From assembly GCF_014066305.1 (NCBI RefSeq), contig NW_023501056.1, positions 646,501 to 710,500 on the forward strand: 64,000 bases of DNA, given 5' to 3'. This stretch comes from Letharia columbiana. Its lineage: Eukaryota > Ascomycota > Lecanoromycetes > Lecanorales > Parmeliaceae. This document shows positions 9,530-21,640 of this stretch, piece by piece. The translations under genes were made by a program, and so were the position numbers. A model generated the notes under the pieces. That model was given only the letters and a program-made list of their open reading frames with translations, searched no databases and had not been told where the DNA came from. Position 1 is the first letter of the stretch, and every line of letters begins with the position of its first letter.

Positions 9530-10469
9530 AATGCACTAAGATTTAATTAGCATTTAGCACAAGGTTCATGACTGGTAGAGAACGGCCAACGGTTACAAGA
9601 TGAAGAGGGATCCTATGATGTTCCTGACATGGAGACACCTGCAATCAGTGAGGATGTGTACATTGCCCAAGCATCAACATGTAGACTTCAGGCCATGCGT
9701 TGGAGCAACTGACAGGGGAAGAGCTTTGTTGGAACAGAAGAATGGACAGCGCGCTTTCAGCCCTATGAGAATTGAGGTGAGCTCGGTCAGCTCGTCAACA
9801 GGAAGCAACGTCCATCATGTAGACCATGTGCAAAGGTTGCAGTAACAATTGGATAGTCACTAAATTAAAAATGGGAGGAATCACTGGAGTTGGCACCAAG
9901 AAAGGTAGCAGCGTCACTGTCAGTGTGCTCAAGAATATCCTCGTCCCTGCTTTGGCGTCACCACATCCCTAGCATCACATCTCTATCAACAGAACTTCAA
10001 CGCTCTGTGTGCGTCTCCTCACCGTTGGAAATCAACGCTGCTGTAATCATAGACTGAGCGCGGGCCGCTCGTCGCCTACATTCATTTAAATCAGGTCGCG
10101 TCTCGACCAGAGCTCCTTACTCTCAAAAACCACCTATAAAGCCCACAAACATTCCACTTCGTTCTCTAATACCCCAAACGTCAGCTTCCCTGTTCTTCCG
10201 TGCCTCGGGTTGATGCTTTCTTCGCGGTCATCAACCTATAAGACTGTTGCCTAAGCAAAATCCAGAACCTCATCTCACCTCACCGGAACGCCCACCACTC
10301 CGATCCAGGTCGCTTTTTGACAAACGCACTGATCACTGTGAAAGAGTAGCGATCAGAGAGGTCTACCGAATGCCAACTGTCACGCCATCGCAGGTTCTTT
10401 CTTTATTGAGCCAAAGAACTGGCTCCTCCACTTCTCCTGTGGATCCATAAGCGCTTTCATTTGACGAAA
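9530..10469. other. Intergenic upstream of the threonine aspartase gene
   Basis: About 940 bp. Only short frames occur and none has a recognisable domain. The last 300 bp are C/T-rich and include CCACCTATAAAGCCC near 10130, a plausible TATA element well upstream of the start at 10470. No repeat or RNA gene recognised. Confidence 0.45.
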
Positions 10470-12632
10470 ATGAATTCACCAATTCGCCTATCTAGCGCTG
10501 GAAGCATATCCAGCTCAGAGAGTTTGACTGACGCTCAAGTCGACGGGCCTATCGACCTTGCAATTGCGGACATGCCGCAACGCCGCCGGCGCTCTGGAGA
10601 TGTCTGTGCTATATTCGTTCATGCTGGTGCAGGCTATCACAGCTTTCAAAATGAAAAGGTTCACTTGGCCGCTTGTGAGGAGTGAGTGTTTACTTTCCCA
10701 ATACCGAAAGGCTATTGGCGGGGCTTCTAAAATACAAGCCTCCCATCGTCGATTAAAAGATAAACCCCTCTGATACTCATCCAGTTCCGCTAAGTCCGCC
10801 ATGACCTTCTTGAACAACGGTGCAAGCGCCGTGGAAGCTGTCGAAATGGCTATCAGAGTCCTTGAAGACAAGGAGATCACGAACGCAGGTTTCGGTAGCA
10901 ATCTATCAATGGATGGCACTGTCGAATGTGATGCCACCATCGTTGATCACTATGGTCGAAGTGGCGCGGTTGGCGCTGCAGGATGTACGTGGACTTCCAT
11001 CTGTTCGTCGCACTCATATGCATACAGTCAGGACTGACCCTGCAAGGCATCCGAAATCCCATCCATCTTGCACGACTCATCCTGGAACATTCAACAAAGC
11101 CACTATCTCTTCGCCGGGTTCCTCCAAATCTGCTGGTCGGTCAAGGAGCTACAGACTTTGCCTATGACCTGGGCATGCCGGTAGTCAATGCTGATTACCT
11201 TGTGTCTGCAGCTGCTGCAGAACGCTATGCAAGATGGAAGATAGATTTAAGAAAATCGCGGAGGACCGGAGAGAGCGAGAGCGACTTTGAGTCCGATGCA
11301 CCAATATCAAAGGATGAGAGCCGCAAGGTCGGACACGAGCATGACAGCCACAACATGGATTTGGCTCCCTGCTGGAACGAGAGCCAGCCTTACTCGCCGC
11401 GCTTAGGTGCGACTGTTCCACCTTACTCCGAAGCCAGCTACACATTAGATTCGATGGCTCAACCAGCAAAGAAACGTCACGTTTGGAGTTCTAACGAGCC
11501 AGGCAATGATGGACAATTCTCGATCAAGACTCACGTTGACGATAATGACAGTGGTGACAGTTTTATTGATGAAAATCCTTACTGGCTACAGTCTCAAGGC
11601 AAACGTTCCCCCAAACCCCGTACCTCGTCCAGTATGGCCGCAGAAGTCGATGAGTCGATCGATGATGGTAGCCGCAGGCTTCCTGTAACGCCGACGCCGC
11701 CTCCCCCTACGAGGAGCCACTCACCACGGTTCTACGATAATACTAAGTCTGAGGACCATGACGAGATGATGGAGAGAACGGCGAGCATGACCTCAAGGCC
11801 AGACGATATCACTGATACTGTCGGCGCCATTGCTATAGACTGTCATGGACACATAGCTGCCGGATCCTCATCTGGAGGAATTGGCATGAAGCATAAGGGT
11901 CGTGTTGGCCCCGCAGCGTTAGTCGGCATTGGTACTGCTGTGATACCGGTCGAACCGGAAGACAAAGATAAAACGAGCGTTGCAACCGTCACCAGTGGTA
12001 CGGGTGAGCACATGGCTACCACAATGGCTGCTGGGACGTGTGCCAGTCGGCTTTATTCTTCCTCAAAGAGGGGTAGGAAAGGTGGCTCCGAGTCGACAGA
12101 TGATGACAATGCTATGCGAGCTTTCGTCGAGAGGGACTTCATGGGTATTTACAATCTGCCGATCTCAACGAGTATTTCTGTCAGCTAACGTCGCCCAATC
12201 TCAGGACATCCTAGTGTGAAGCAAAGCCATTCCGCTGGTGCCATTGGCATCTTGGGTGTCAAAAAGACAGTGGATGGGGCGTACTTGTACTTCGCCCACA
12301 ACACTGACTCGTTTGTGAGCGCGCTCAAGATCCAGGAGATGTCCAAGCAAGCTGACCGAATCTAGGCTGTAGCATCGATGGGCACGAACGACAAAGACCC
12401 CAGATCTGTGATGTCTCGTGGCAAAGGCGATAGCCAAGTAGTTCATGGTGCTCGCCTCATTAAGCATCACCGATGGACTTCCGGATCTCGTGGCACATGG
12501 CCTGCAGACGCAAAGCTAGAAGATTTTCTAGAACCTGATACTGAACTGGACCCCACGGCTAAGCGCCGGAAAACGAAACGTGCCTCGAAAGAGCGCGTCG
12601 GGAGAACACAAAAGATACAAAACCCAGCTTGA
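10470..12632 (+). CDS. Threonine aspartase / asparaginase-2 family Ntn-hydrolase (Taspase1-like)
   Basis: Five exons: 10470-10681, 10785-10984, 11047-12144, 12205-12314, 12366-12632, coding 628 residues; all junctions keep frame. The alpha part carries IFVHAGAGYHS, NEKVHLAACEDSAK, FLNNGASAVEAVEMAIRVLE, NAGFGSNLSMDGTVECDAT and LLVGQGATDFAYDLGM, the hallmark of type-2 asparaginases. The self-cleavage nucleophile is the Thr in DITDTVGAIAID (about residue 395); after autoproteolysis that Thr becomes the N-terminus of the beta subunit. GRVGPAALVGIGTAVIP and TVTSGTGEHMATTMAAG form the rest of the active-site region. Compared with human taspase (420 residues, Thr234) there is a low-complexity insert of roughly 150 residues just before the nucleophile, and a basic tail. 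Substrates in fungi are not known to me. Intact. Confidence 0.88.
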
Positions 12633-12970
12633 TCAATGACCCATGCGGCAATGCTACAATAGGATCCGGAGCCGAGGCTCTTAAGGGTGCCGTTTTTTTT
12701 CACCAGAGTGCTAGATTGCAACAGGCTACAGAAGGTGATTCAAGCGTAGCCGCTGTACTCGAGAAACTCAGTCAATAGAGCTTAACTTTAGCGAGGTGCT
12801 CAAGCGTGTTTATTAGAAGGTTGCACGATATCTCTGGGCTGAGATTAGTACCAATTCATACACTAACTTGAGTGCACCATGAAGGCATAGGGGAATTGGA
12901 ATTGCTGTGATTTGTATCATTTCATCAATATTCCTAGGTCACGACTTCCATCTCGCACAGCTTCTCATGT
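12633..12970. other. Intergenic between convergent genes
   Basis: About 340 bp between the 3' ends of the threonine aspartase and TFB4 genes. It holds a TTTTTTTT tract near 12692 and no supported gene. Confidence 0.5.
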
Positions 12971-14272
12971 TTACTCATCCGCCCCCTTCTTCCGCTTCTT
13001 CTTCCTCTTCGCCACAACAGCCGGTTTGCCTCCATACTCCCCTAGCTGCAAATACGTCCCACAAGTCAGACACACAGCTCCTTCTGGCGGTGAACAAAAA
13101 ACTGCGTGATCATTAGCCTTTACGCCATTTTACTCTCCAACAACCCAGCAGAGAGCAGACTTACTGCTCAAACAAATGCTACAAACAAACCCCACATCCA
13201 CCACCTTCCTATGGCAGAAACACGCCGCGCGGAAATCCACTCCTACGGCCGTTGGTGGTACCAGATATTTTCGGCTGCTCTGATCAGGCAGGAAGCCGAG
13301 CATGAGATACTGAAGCAGCCCCCGCGGGTGCGTGAGGGCGATGTAGGTGCCGTGGGTGGCGTCGGAGGCTTGTTGGAGGAATACGGAGTCGCCGGCTATT
13401 TTGCAGATGTCGATGGGGATGGTGAGGCGTTGGCCTGGAGGGTTGTGGGTTTTAGCATTCGAGCAAATAGATTTCGTATTGGAGAGCGGTGGCTCTAAGA
13501 ACGATGTGAAACTTACAAGCGAAGATCGTGTTCATGATCGGGATGTATTGGTGCGCGAGGTCGCCGGAGACGGAGAGGATGAGGATTCGCGGGTTCAACG
13601 TTGCCGGCTGGATTGAATTTGGGTCAGAGGGCGCGAGGAGCGGATCGGCGTTGGTTTTTGAGGATGTGGTTGTGGAGAAGGCGATGGACTGTTTGTTTAT
13701 GTAGGTTAGGGCCAGGGTGAGCGCGCCGGCTATGGAGGTCGTGGGGGTGAGGGATTCGGGGGAGGTGGTTTTGTAGAGCTTGGACATGGCGGAGAGGAGG
13801 GTTGTTTGAATGTGCCGGAAGGGGCGGTAGTGGTTTGCGTCGTCCGCTGTAGCTGCATAGTTGGCTTCATTGCCGTCTGTCATGTTCATGTCGCCGTCCA
13901 AGCCGTTCTGTGCGCCATTGTGGGTAGATCCGTTCGCTTGTCTGGAGTCATCTTCTGATGGTATTGGATATAGAAACTCGGCGCGCTGTGTGTGCGAGGC
14001 TATGATTGCTACTTTGTTGCTGTTGTTGAAGGCGAGGTGGGCGTTGATGAAGACCAGGAGGTTGGCGATGGCGGCGGAGAGTGGGAGGGTGGGGGCGAGG
14101 AGGGCCCAGGCGTGGGCGTTCGTGTCGAGAATAATGGTCAGCAGGGATGGAGGGGGCTCTGAAGAAGTGAATCAGCATCTCTGTGTGTGTGTTGTAGCAA
14201 GAGACTGTGGTGGGTGTGCCACTTGCCGTCGGAGGTCTTGTTGTAGTGATCTGAACCATCGACTGCGTTCAT
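12971..14272 (-). CDS. TFB4: TFIIH core subunit Tfb4/p34
   Basis: Subunit of the general transcription and nucleotide-excision-repair factor TFIIH, in the nucleus. Exons in transcription order: 14272-14227, 14158-13517, 13434-13165, 13101-12971; 362 residues. The von Willebrand A-like domain begins PSLLTIILDTNAHAWALL and includes NKVAIIASH and RILILSVSGD. The C-terminal C4 zinc region is complete: FCHRKVVDVGFVCSICLS, FCSPP, CLTCGTYL, followed by a Lys/Arg-rich tail (KRKKKRKKGADE). The first intron starts with GCAAGT rather than GT, a GC-AG intron, and the exon joined this way gives the expected MNAVDG...DEPPPSLL N-terminus. Introns 2 and 3 use GTAAGT. It is divergent from the She4-like gene across 224 bp. 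Confidence 0.92.
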
Positions 14273-14496
14273 GGTGACGATATTGACGTGGGACGATATT
14301 CACAGTCTAGACCTGACCGTGGATTGTATCATGCTGGAGTTGAGTATAGACAATGAGGGGAAGAAAGCTTGCTAGATATAATGTTGAGGCTTGGAGGCGC
14401 TGGCATCAAAGTCGCAATGTCGGCGGCCAATTTGAGCTTTCGCCGAGATGCCAAGACCATTCGTTCTCTATTCTATCGAGTCCATCCTCAGCCAAC
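14273..14496. promoter_or_regulatory. Divergent promoter region, TFB4 / She4-like gene
   Basis: Only 224 bp lie between the two start codons, so core promoters overlap or abut. No specific element is identifiable with confidence. Confidence 0.4.
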
Positions 14497-17048
14497 ATGG
14501 CTGACGAGGAAAGGGAAGCAAGAGCTGCTGCGCTGGCTTCTCAAGCGCTGGAGCTTGTAGCCTCTGGAAGAGATGAGGTTCGACGGTGGCCCTATAGTGC
14601 GTGCTACCTTCGCTGACTCGGCTACCACAGGATGGCTCTCGAGCTCTGCAGGAAGCAGCCTCACTTGCCCCGAGCAATCCTCATGTCAAGGCCGCCTTCG
14701 ATAAGATACGGTCAGATGACTTACAACACCGCCTACAGAAGCTTTGCAGCGAATTTATTTTGGAGCATGACGAAAGTGCGGGCAAGGAAGCTCTCTCTTA
14801 TCTCAACAGATCGGCAGAAGTGCCTGGAGATGTAGCCAAGGCATGTTTGGAACTCGTTGTAAGGACTGAGATTTTCAAAGATGGGGAAGTACAAGATGGA
14901 ATTGTAGCAGGCCTTCTGAGGGAAGCTCCAGCTGCAAAAATCGCGCTGGCAAAGAAGCTACATGACGACACGACTATGGTTGCATTCGAGAAGATATTCA
15001 GGTTGGGTGACGGATCTTCCAATGGCATGACCGATGTGGTGTTGGATCCGGCAGCTTGGTCAACCGAGTCAGTACGGGAGGAATGCGAAAAAGATGTCTT
15101 CCAATTGTACCTTGCAAAGCTGATTCAGGTTGGAGATGAAGAGAACTTCAGAGCCCTGAAAGGCATTGCTAGGCTCCTGGCAGCAGACACGGAACGTCTC
15201 CGTACACTCATCGACGAAGAAACATTTGATGTGGTTCTGTCTTCGTTGGACAACCGCAATACGGTCGAAGTACGCAGTCAAGCAACCCTAGTGACTGCGA
15301 AATACCTGGAAGCTTCCGGAGACAACGGCCGAAAGACTCTAACACAATTCGTCAGTTCTCGACTTACACGACAGAGAAACGAAGATCTAGTCCAGGCTTT
15401 CTCTGCTGCTGCAGGTGTATTCCCTGTTGCATCATCACCGGCCTCGACGTTGTTCCTCACAGAGGGTTTCGTCCAGACGCTGGTACCCTTGTTGAAGAAA
15501 AAGGCGAAATCAGAAAAGGTGGAACTTGCTGCTTTGGACATGTTGAGTGCGGCTTGCATTGATAGTGCATGCCGTGAAGCCATCAAGAAGCACTGTACAA
15601 CATGGCTGCAGCATATCCTAGCTACGGGCAAAGATGAGAGACCCGGTCTTGCAGCAGTGATCCTGGCCAAGATCCAAGGCCCGTCTAGCCAAGGAACCGA
15701 TTCAAAGGTTCAAATGGCAGCCGAAGAGAAGAGTGTCGCGGATGATCTTGTACCTAGACTTAAGAGCATGATGGTTGAAGATCCATTAGATTCCAACCAG
15801 AGCTCTATTGAGGGTCTGGCGTACGCATCTGTCCAGCCTAAAATTAAAGAGGAGCTCGCAAGAGACGATGAGTTCCTCAAAAAACTCCTGAGAAACTTGA
15901 GGCATAGTCCGCCCGGATCTCCAACAAGCTTCGGCGGCCTGGCGCTCATCGACAATCTTACTCGCTACCTACCAAACCTTTCGGAGGAGCAGAGACGGAT
16001 GGCTCAGCTCAAAGCATATGCTAATGCATCCAAGAACGCTCCTCAAGCAGATCCTCTTGACGAAGATGCTGCTGTCACAGAGCGTTGCAAAGCTATCGTA
16101 AACGCTGGAGCTATCTCGGTCCTTGTTGGCATGCGCAAGAATCTGTCTCCCAACTCAATGAATATCGTTATCAGGATTCTACTGTCGCTTTCACGGACAT
16201 CATCTCTCCGAGGCATTATTGCTCAACAAGGCGGAGTAAGGCTACTGCTACAGGGTTACACCCTCATCATTGGATCCTCCGACTCGGACATGGAAGTCCG
16301 CCGTACTGCAGCTCATGCTTTAGCTCGCATTTTGATATCGATCGATCCATCTCTCGTTTTCCCTTCATCAGGCTCCATGCCATTGACTTCTGTCATCCGA
16401 CCAATCCTCTCACTTCTTCGTGAAGACTCTGGTCCAATGACTCAAGGTCCCCGAGACCTCTTGCCAACTTTCGAAGCACTCATAGCTCTCGCCAACCTAG
16501 CAACTGTTCCTTCAAGTGGCGCAGCCGAAAGTATCATACGCCAAGCTTACCCTACGATTGAAGACCTTTTGCTTAGTAACAATACCCTGGTCCAGCGTGC
16601 AGCGACTCAACTCGTATGCAATCTTGCCAACTGTCACCTGGGCGTTGAGTTGTTCGCGGATGAGTCCCCAGCTGCCGCTAGACGTATGCACATATTGCTT
16701 GCGATGGCTGACGTCGAAGATGTAGCTACTAGATGTGCTGCAGCTGGGGCATTGGCTGTAGTTACAGAGTTCGAGGGAGCCGTGAAAGCGATCCTGGCGA
16801 GAAATAGGGCCATGGAGATCATACTTGCTCTGGCAGATGATGAAAGCGGTGATAGAGGAATCGTTCATCGAGCTTGTGTTTGCGTGATGAACGCTGTCTG
16901 CCAGGAATCAGATACAGGAAAGAAGGCCAAAAACAAGGTGAAGGAACTTGCTGGTGTCGAGACATTGAACGACCTCATGATTGATTACAAAGACGACGAT
17001 CCTATTACGCAATGTGTCAGGCAGGCGTTGCAAGCACTGATGAAATGA
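14497..17048 (+). CDS. SHE4: UCS-domain myosin chaperone, She4/UNC-45 family
   Basis: Two exons, 14497-14577 and 14631-17048, giving 832 residues. The first exon (MADEEREARAAALASQALEL) and the start of exon 2 (LQEAASLAPSNPHVKAAFDK) form a short helical N-terminus that resembles a reduced TPR region. The rest is all alpha-helical and armadillo-like; conserved UCS-type blocks include SLRGIIAQQGGVRLLLQGY, VRRTAAHALARILISIDPSL, AATQLVCNLANC and CAAAGALAVVTEFEGAVKAI. UCS proteins (S. cerevisiae She4, S. pombe Rng3) bind and fold myosin motor domains and so support actin rings and endocytosis. Length fits fungal members (about 790 residues in yeast). The 53-bp intron after residue 27 begins GTTCGA, a weak donor. 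Intact; the family call is firm, the symbol by homology. Confidence 0.85.
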
Positions 17049-18285
17049 AACGACGACAGGCTCCGAAAGAACGTTCATTAAATCGATGGCTGGTGGAAAA
17101 GTCAGATCATGGATCTATTTTCACCAGCGTCTGAGTCTTGCTAAATGGTGAGCTGGATTTCTGAGGTAAAGGTGTATTCACAGGCTTTTGCGGTGTTGAG
17201 GGATGGGCTTCACTGGTAGACTTTGAACTAGAACATTCGTCACGCAGGTGAAGCCGGCTATCGGTGAATGACTGGCATCTGTGGGTATTTATACTTCTCA
17301 GCTGCCGCAAAAACGTCTCTCCTACATACTTTCTCTCCACCTTCAGAACGGGTTCCGACCATCAAAACATCCAGAGGCATAGTACACCTTCAAAGATACC
17401 TGTATCATGTACCTGTGGCATGAATCAATATTTTCGTCTTTGAATAGGTGTCTCTTCTACTTCTTTCCTGTTCACGTATGACTTGACAATGCTGACTCGA
17501 CGGACCCTGCATGAGAACGCAATCTAGTTACATATATATCTCATCTTGAATCGAAACCCTGCTATCTTATCCTTGATGCTGACATTGGATACGTCGGGCG
17601 TACATTAGAGATATTGAAGAAGGTACGAATGATTGGAAGCTTGCTTTCTTCCTGGCTCAAGATAAAATCACTTCTGTCCAAGCCTCGCTGTGAGATCATT
17701 CTGGGAAACTCTTACCTTATTGGGAAGTAACTAGGATTTAGTGGGTCTTGGCTAAGAACATCAATTTTTCTCTTTTTTTTTCTATTTCTCTCTGTCTCTT
17801 CTTCAAGTAACATGTCTCATAATTTTAGATTTTGGCCTGTCCTCTGCAGCTCGACGTACTGCAAATCGGCATCAAAGAATCATCAAAAACAAAATACCGA
17901 GCGCGCTCTCTCACAGTTACCTCTCAAAATCAGCTACGATCTCAGAGAAAAACCAAAAATATCAACGTCGATTCTTCGTGCGATATCGCATTCATTACCT
18001 CGCCTCGACACCTCAAATCTTCCAAATCTCTCGAAGGCTATTCTCTACGTTGATTATACGAGATGAAATGATATCTTCAGAGCCCGATACTCCAGACCCC
18101 GATATCAGAACGCCTACAGTCGATTGCTACAATACACATCTACGGAAAAAAAAGGCGGTTTGAAACGCGCTTACGGAAATGGCGAAACAGGTCGTTTTCA
18201 TCTTCAACTTGCCGCTTCATTGCAATATTTCCCTATCACGGAGATGCGATGGAGATCTTAGGACTATTATAAGCAACTTCGGTTT
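17049..18285. other. Long intergenic stretch, no supported gene
   Basis: About 1.2 kb with only short frames (at most about 84 codons) lacking domains. A strong pyrimidine tract (TTTTTCTCTTTTTTTTTC and following TCTCTCTGTCTCTTCTTC) lies at 17765-17805 just before an ATG at 17812, but the frame that follows is short and basic and I do not call it. This marks the end of the dense gene block. Confidence 0.45.
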
Positions 18286-18461
18286 ATGATTGATGATCGT
18301 TGTAAGGAATTTCTTCAGAGGAATTATAGTTTTGATGGTTTAGTTTCTCTTTTCGTTTTCTCTTTCGTTTTCTTCTCTTGGGTTTTCCTACTGGGTAGCG
18401 CCCCAACATATTTGTTCAGGGGTGTGTTGGTTTTAGAGGTTTTTTTAAGAAAAAACCCGAA

Positions 18462-18486
18462 TTTTTTTTTTGGGGGGGGGGGGGGG
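18462..18486. repeat. Abrupt T10-G15 homopolymer block
   Basis: A run of ten T is followed at once by fifteen G. Similar but far longer poly-A/poly-C blocks occur at 34.2-34.7 and 38.2-38.8 kb. The flanks share a CTATCACGGAG motif (18232 and 18493), so a collapsed or poorly resolved repeat junction is possible. Confidence 0.6.
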
Positions 18487-18489
18487 TTT

Positions 18490-21049
18490 CTCTATCACGG
18501 AGTTGGTAGCATTGTCACGGAACTTCCAGTCCTAGCTTGGAAGGTTTGCAAGTATCGCGGGCGAGGAGCTCGTGCCTTACTTTGGACTGAAGGGAACGGC
18601 CTACCATTTCAAGCGTTTTCATCACTCAAACAGCATTGGCTCAAGGCCCTTTGGAGATCGCCAGATCAATGCGCACTACCTGTTGCGCGACCTGGGACTT
18701 GTCAATTAAGAAGTCGAGTTGGAAGCTGACATTATTCAAGCCATTGAACATGTACTGGACTAAATGTGTGATTCGCACTACCCGTCAATATCGCAGGGTG
18801 GCCCGTAATTCTGGAAATGATCATCTCTCTTTTGGTTCGCACCTGTTCTATGAGAGACTCGCCAAAATCAAGGTAAGGTTCCTTTGCTTCACTAAACTCC
18901 TTTTGCTTCACTGACACTGTTCAACTTTGCTGCTCACACACCAGCATCTGGTCTCTTCCAGAAGAGTTCAGAGAATATATCCAAAGGTAAGCCGGTCTCC
19001 CTGATGTCTTGTGCCTCAAAGGCTGAGCTTCGATATAGTGGATATTCTCCGACTGATGAACAAAATCTACGAGCAGGTTAATTGTCTCTCTAACAAATCT
19101 GATAATGATGTTCTGGCCCAATTGGACCCACAGGTCTGGATTCTGATCAAATTCTCTCCCGTTACTTGTCAGAATGAGTTGGCACCTTTCTGCCTCTGTG
19201 GGCCTTTCAACGAGATCTCTTAGGTCCGAAGCACCTGGAAATGCGGACGAAGAAGATGTGAAATCGACCATGACATACTTGGCTACCACGATCTCGAGTA
19301 TGACCGTGCCACCAGCCAACCCTGTCCAAACCGTCCTGAGCTTCCCAATCACGTTCGTGGCAACACTTGTTAGCCACCAAAAAAACGTGGAAAAGTGGAG
19401 TATCTACAGCGGCGAACCAGGTTCTGGGGAAAGAAAGAGCAGAATCATAGACGGGCAGATCATTCAGGGCGGCAGTCAATGTCTCTCCAAGGTAGGCAGA
19501 CCTATTTTACAATTCACACCGAAGCTTATAGCCTGCTCTACCATCAATATAACTTTACTCAAGGGAGACCGATTCCGTTGTAAGCACAGGATCACTGCTA
19601 TGTCTCAAGATGAGCTCTTTATCGAATCTGCTCACACTGGCGTCAGCATAATCTTGGGAACCTTGATTAATTTTTTGTTGCAGCGGTGAGTAGGATCAGT
19701 CTGGTGTACTTTGAGTCTGTGAGCCCGACTGATACGCCGTCTAGCAATACTTTCTTCGACGAAACAATGGACGAGGCACAGAAGGTGAAGAATGCAAAGG
19801 GAGCTAGATACAACATAAAGAAGCTGTACTACCATCCTTACGCCCTACGGACCTACGCTGTGCGACCGAGGGCGCTACTGAAGCATTCTCCAGAGGTCCA
19901 TCAGTCGTGGGAGATCCCGGTATGTTCTCGCACTAATTCACTGATAATCTTTACACTCACATCAGGATTCGAAGATGGAAGGTAGGAGACCAGATTATGC
20001 AAGCTGCTTGAGCGCCACTTACCTCTGGCTTCTGTGCCTTGGGCACCACTGAACAAAACCCGATCATCTCAATCTCAATCGTTCAACCGTCCCTTCTTCG
20101 AAAATATTCTCCACGAAACCAATGTCACTGCCCATTTCTCTTGTTTCGTGTTCCAGCCTGCTTGAATTGCAATTATGAACGAACAGGGGTCAGAGAAATT
20201 CAAGCCAGACTGCGACGAGATCTAGGCTGCAAGATATTTGACGACCGATCAGAATTCTGTCAGACAACGAATGCTGTTGTCACTGCTCTCCTTACTCATT
20301 CATTTTGTCTCAAATCTGGCTGTCACCTCGAGTTGTGAATTTGCATCATGGTCATGGGTCTGAAGTCCACTCCTTGAGACCAGCAAGTCCTTTACACTGA
20401 AGACGTGTCCGGCATGGGGTAAGTTTCGAGATTGATGGGTCTATCTCTGTCGGCCAGAAAAAGCCGAACATGAGGCTATTTTTGGCACCACATACAAGAC
20501 GGTAGTCAAAGGAGGAGGTAAACACATCCAGTATGCTCAAGGTAAGAATCCCAAGTCCCATGTGACTGTCATTGCTCATGTCAGGCGAAGTGACCTAAAG
20601 CTCTCATCGACATCTGGATGTAGGGTTGAAACATAGGCCTGTGAGTCTCTTAGACTTATCCCAAGAGTGGGAAATCCGAAAATTCTACCATACCAACATA
20701 GAACTGAGCGCTGTGCCTATGTTGTCAGGTATTCACACCGGGTGGCAGAAGCATGTTTTGGATTCCCAATGATGTGGATACTGCTGAAAACGAATAATCA
20801 CCGACAAAGCATGGTGAAAGAGAGCAAGACATTGCCGTGGAGGCGATTCAGCGAACCCTGAGAAGCTCATAGCTCCAATGCTTAGAGAACTCGTCAGTGT
20901 CCTCAAAGTAGCGCAAGATATGCCATCGACGAGAGCCAATCCAAGGTGAGACATCTGCTACCGCATAGCTCTACCGGATATTGAGGATGAATTTGTGAGC
21001 CCGGTCAAGCAAGACAGCTCGGACAACTCCGATTGTTTGACTGACTCTG
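18490..21049. other. Degenerate region, no intact gene recognised
   Basis: Normal GC content, but frames are short and change often. The best plus-strand pieces are 19174-19490 (a Ser/Thr-rich stretch followed by QKNVEKWSIYSGEPGSGE) and 19686-19920 (NAKGARYNIKKLYYHPYALR, ending at a GTATGT donor-like site). They could be exons of a decayed gene of the same kind as those at 21.5-28.1 kb, but I find no shared motif. I see no tRNA or rRNA. Confidence 0.35.
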
Positions 21050-21640
21050 TTGACGACGACGAAGACTCAACAATTTTGGACGGTTCACCCGATATTTGTT
21101 ATTGTTTGGGAAAACGCGGACGGAGCACTCTGGCACGTCCATCACGGTCCAGGGGAACTACCGGACATCGACTGGAGTCAGGAGCAAAGTGACTTCCAAC
21201 TACATTCTTCACCAACCCCTGATCCGGCAGCACCAGCGCCGCAAGTACCATACTACTCACCAACCCCATCAACGCCGAGTTCCTCACATCCGCCAGCATC
21301 AACGCCGAGTCACTCACCAACCCCTGATCCGCCAGCATCAACGCCGAGTCACTCACCAACCCCTGATCCGCCAGCATCAACGCCGCAAGTCCCGGATCAC
21401 TCACCCCACATGACCTTCGTTACTCCAAGGGGGTTTAGGATCCTGACGGCAGACGTGAAGGACCGGGATATCTCTTGTCACCGAACCCCGCAGATTGATA
21501 AATCGCCGGTTTTCATAGTTCAAACGGCGGAGAAAAGTTTAGATGCTGTGTCACAGCTTCGAACCAACTACGCCGAGAAACCGGGTGGCCCATCATATGT
21601 TTCCTGCCTATATTGCGCCGACATTATCAACACGTCCTAG
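21050..21640 (+). CDS. Pro/Ser/Thr-rich open frame with internal tandem repeats (hypothetical, possibly a fragment)
   Basis: A 196-codon frame. Its first third contains QQFWTVHPIFVIVWENADG and a Trp/His-rich piece; the middle is a disordered repeat of the type PPASTPSHSPTPD; the end includes PRGFRILTADVKDRD and HRTPQIDKSPVFIVQTA. No named domain. It overlaps, in another frame, the start of the degenerate paralogue described next, so it may be only part of a decayed spliced gene. Pro-rich frames also precede the related locus at 25.0-26.3 kb. Confidence 0.3.
   Translation: MTTTKTQQFWTVHPIFVIVWENADGALWHVHHGPGELPDIDWSQEQSDFQLHSSPTPDPAAPAPQVPYYSPTPSTPSSSHPPASTPSHSPTPDPPASTPSHSPTPDPPASTPQVPDHSPHMTFVTPRGFRILTADVKDRDISCHRTPQIDKSPVFIVQTAEKSLDAVSQLRTNYAEKPGGPSYVSCLYCADIINTS
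21209..21406 (+). repeat. 39-bp coding minisatellite
   Basis: Two exact 39-bp units (21293-21331 and 21332-21370, core CCAGCATCAACGCCGAGTCA) are followed by a partial third and preceded by looser relatives from 21209. The unit length is divisible by three, so copy changes keep frame and add 13 residues (PASTPSHSPTPDP). Confidence 0.85.

Noticed and set aside
17107..17340. 77-codon minus-strand frame just after the She4-like gene
   Set aside because: Low-complexity Ser/Pro/Lys composition and no homology that I can recognise; not enough to call.
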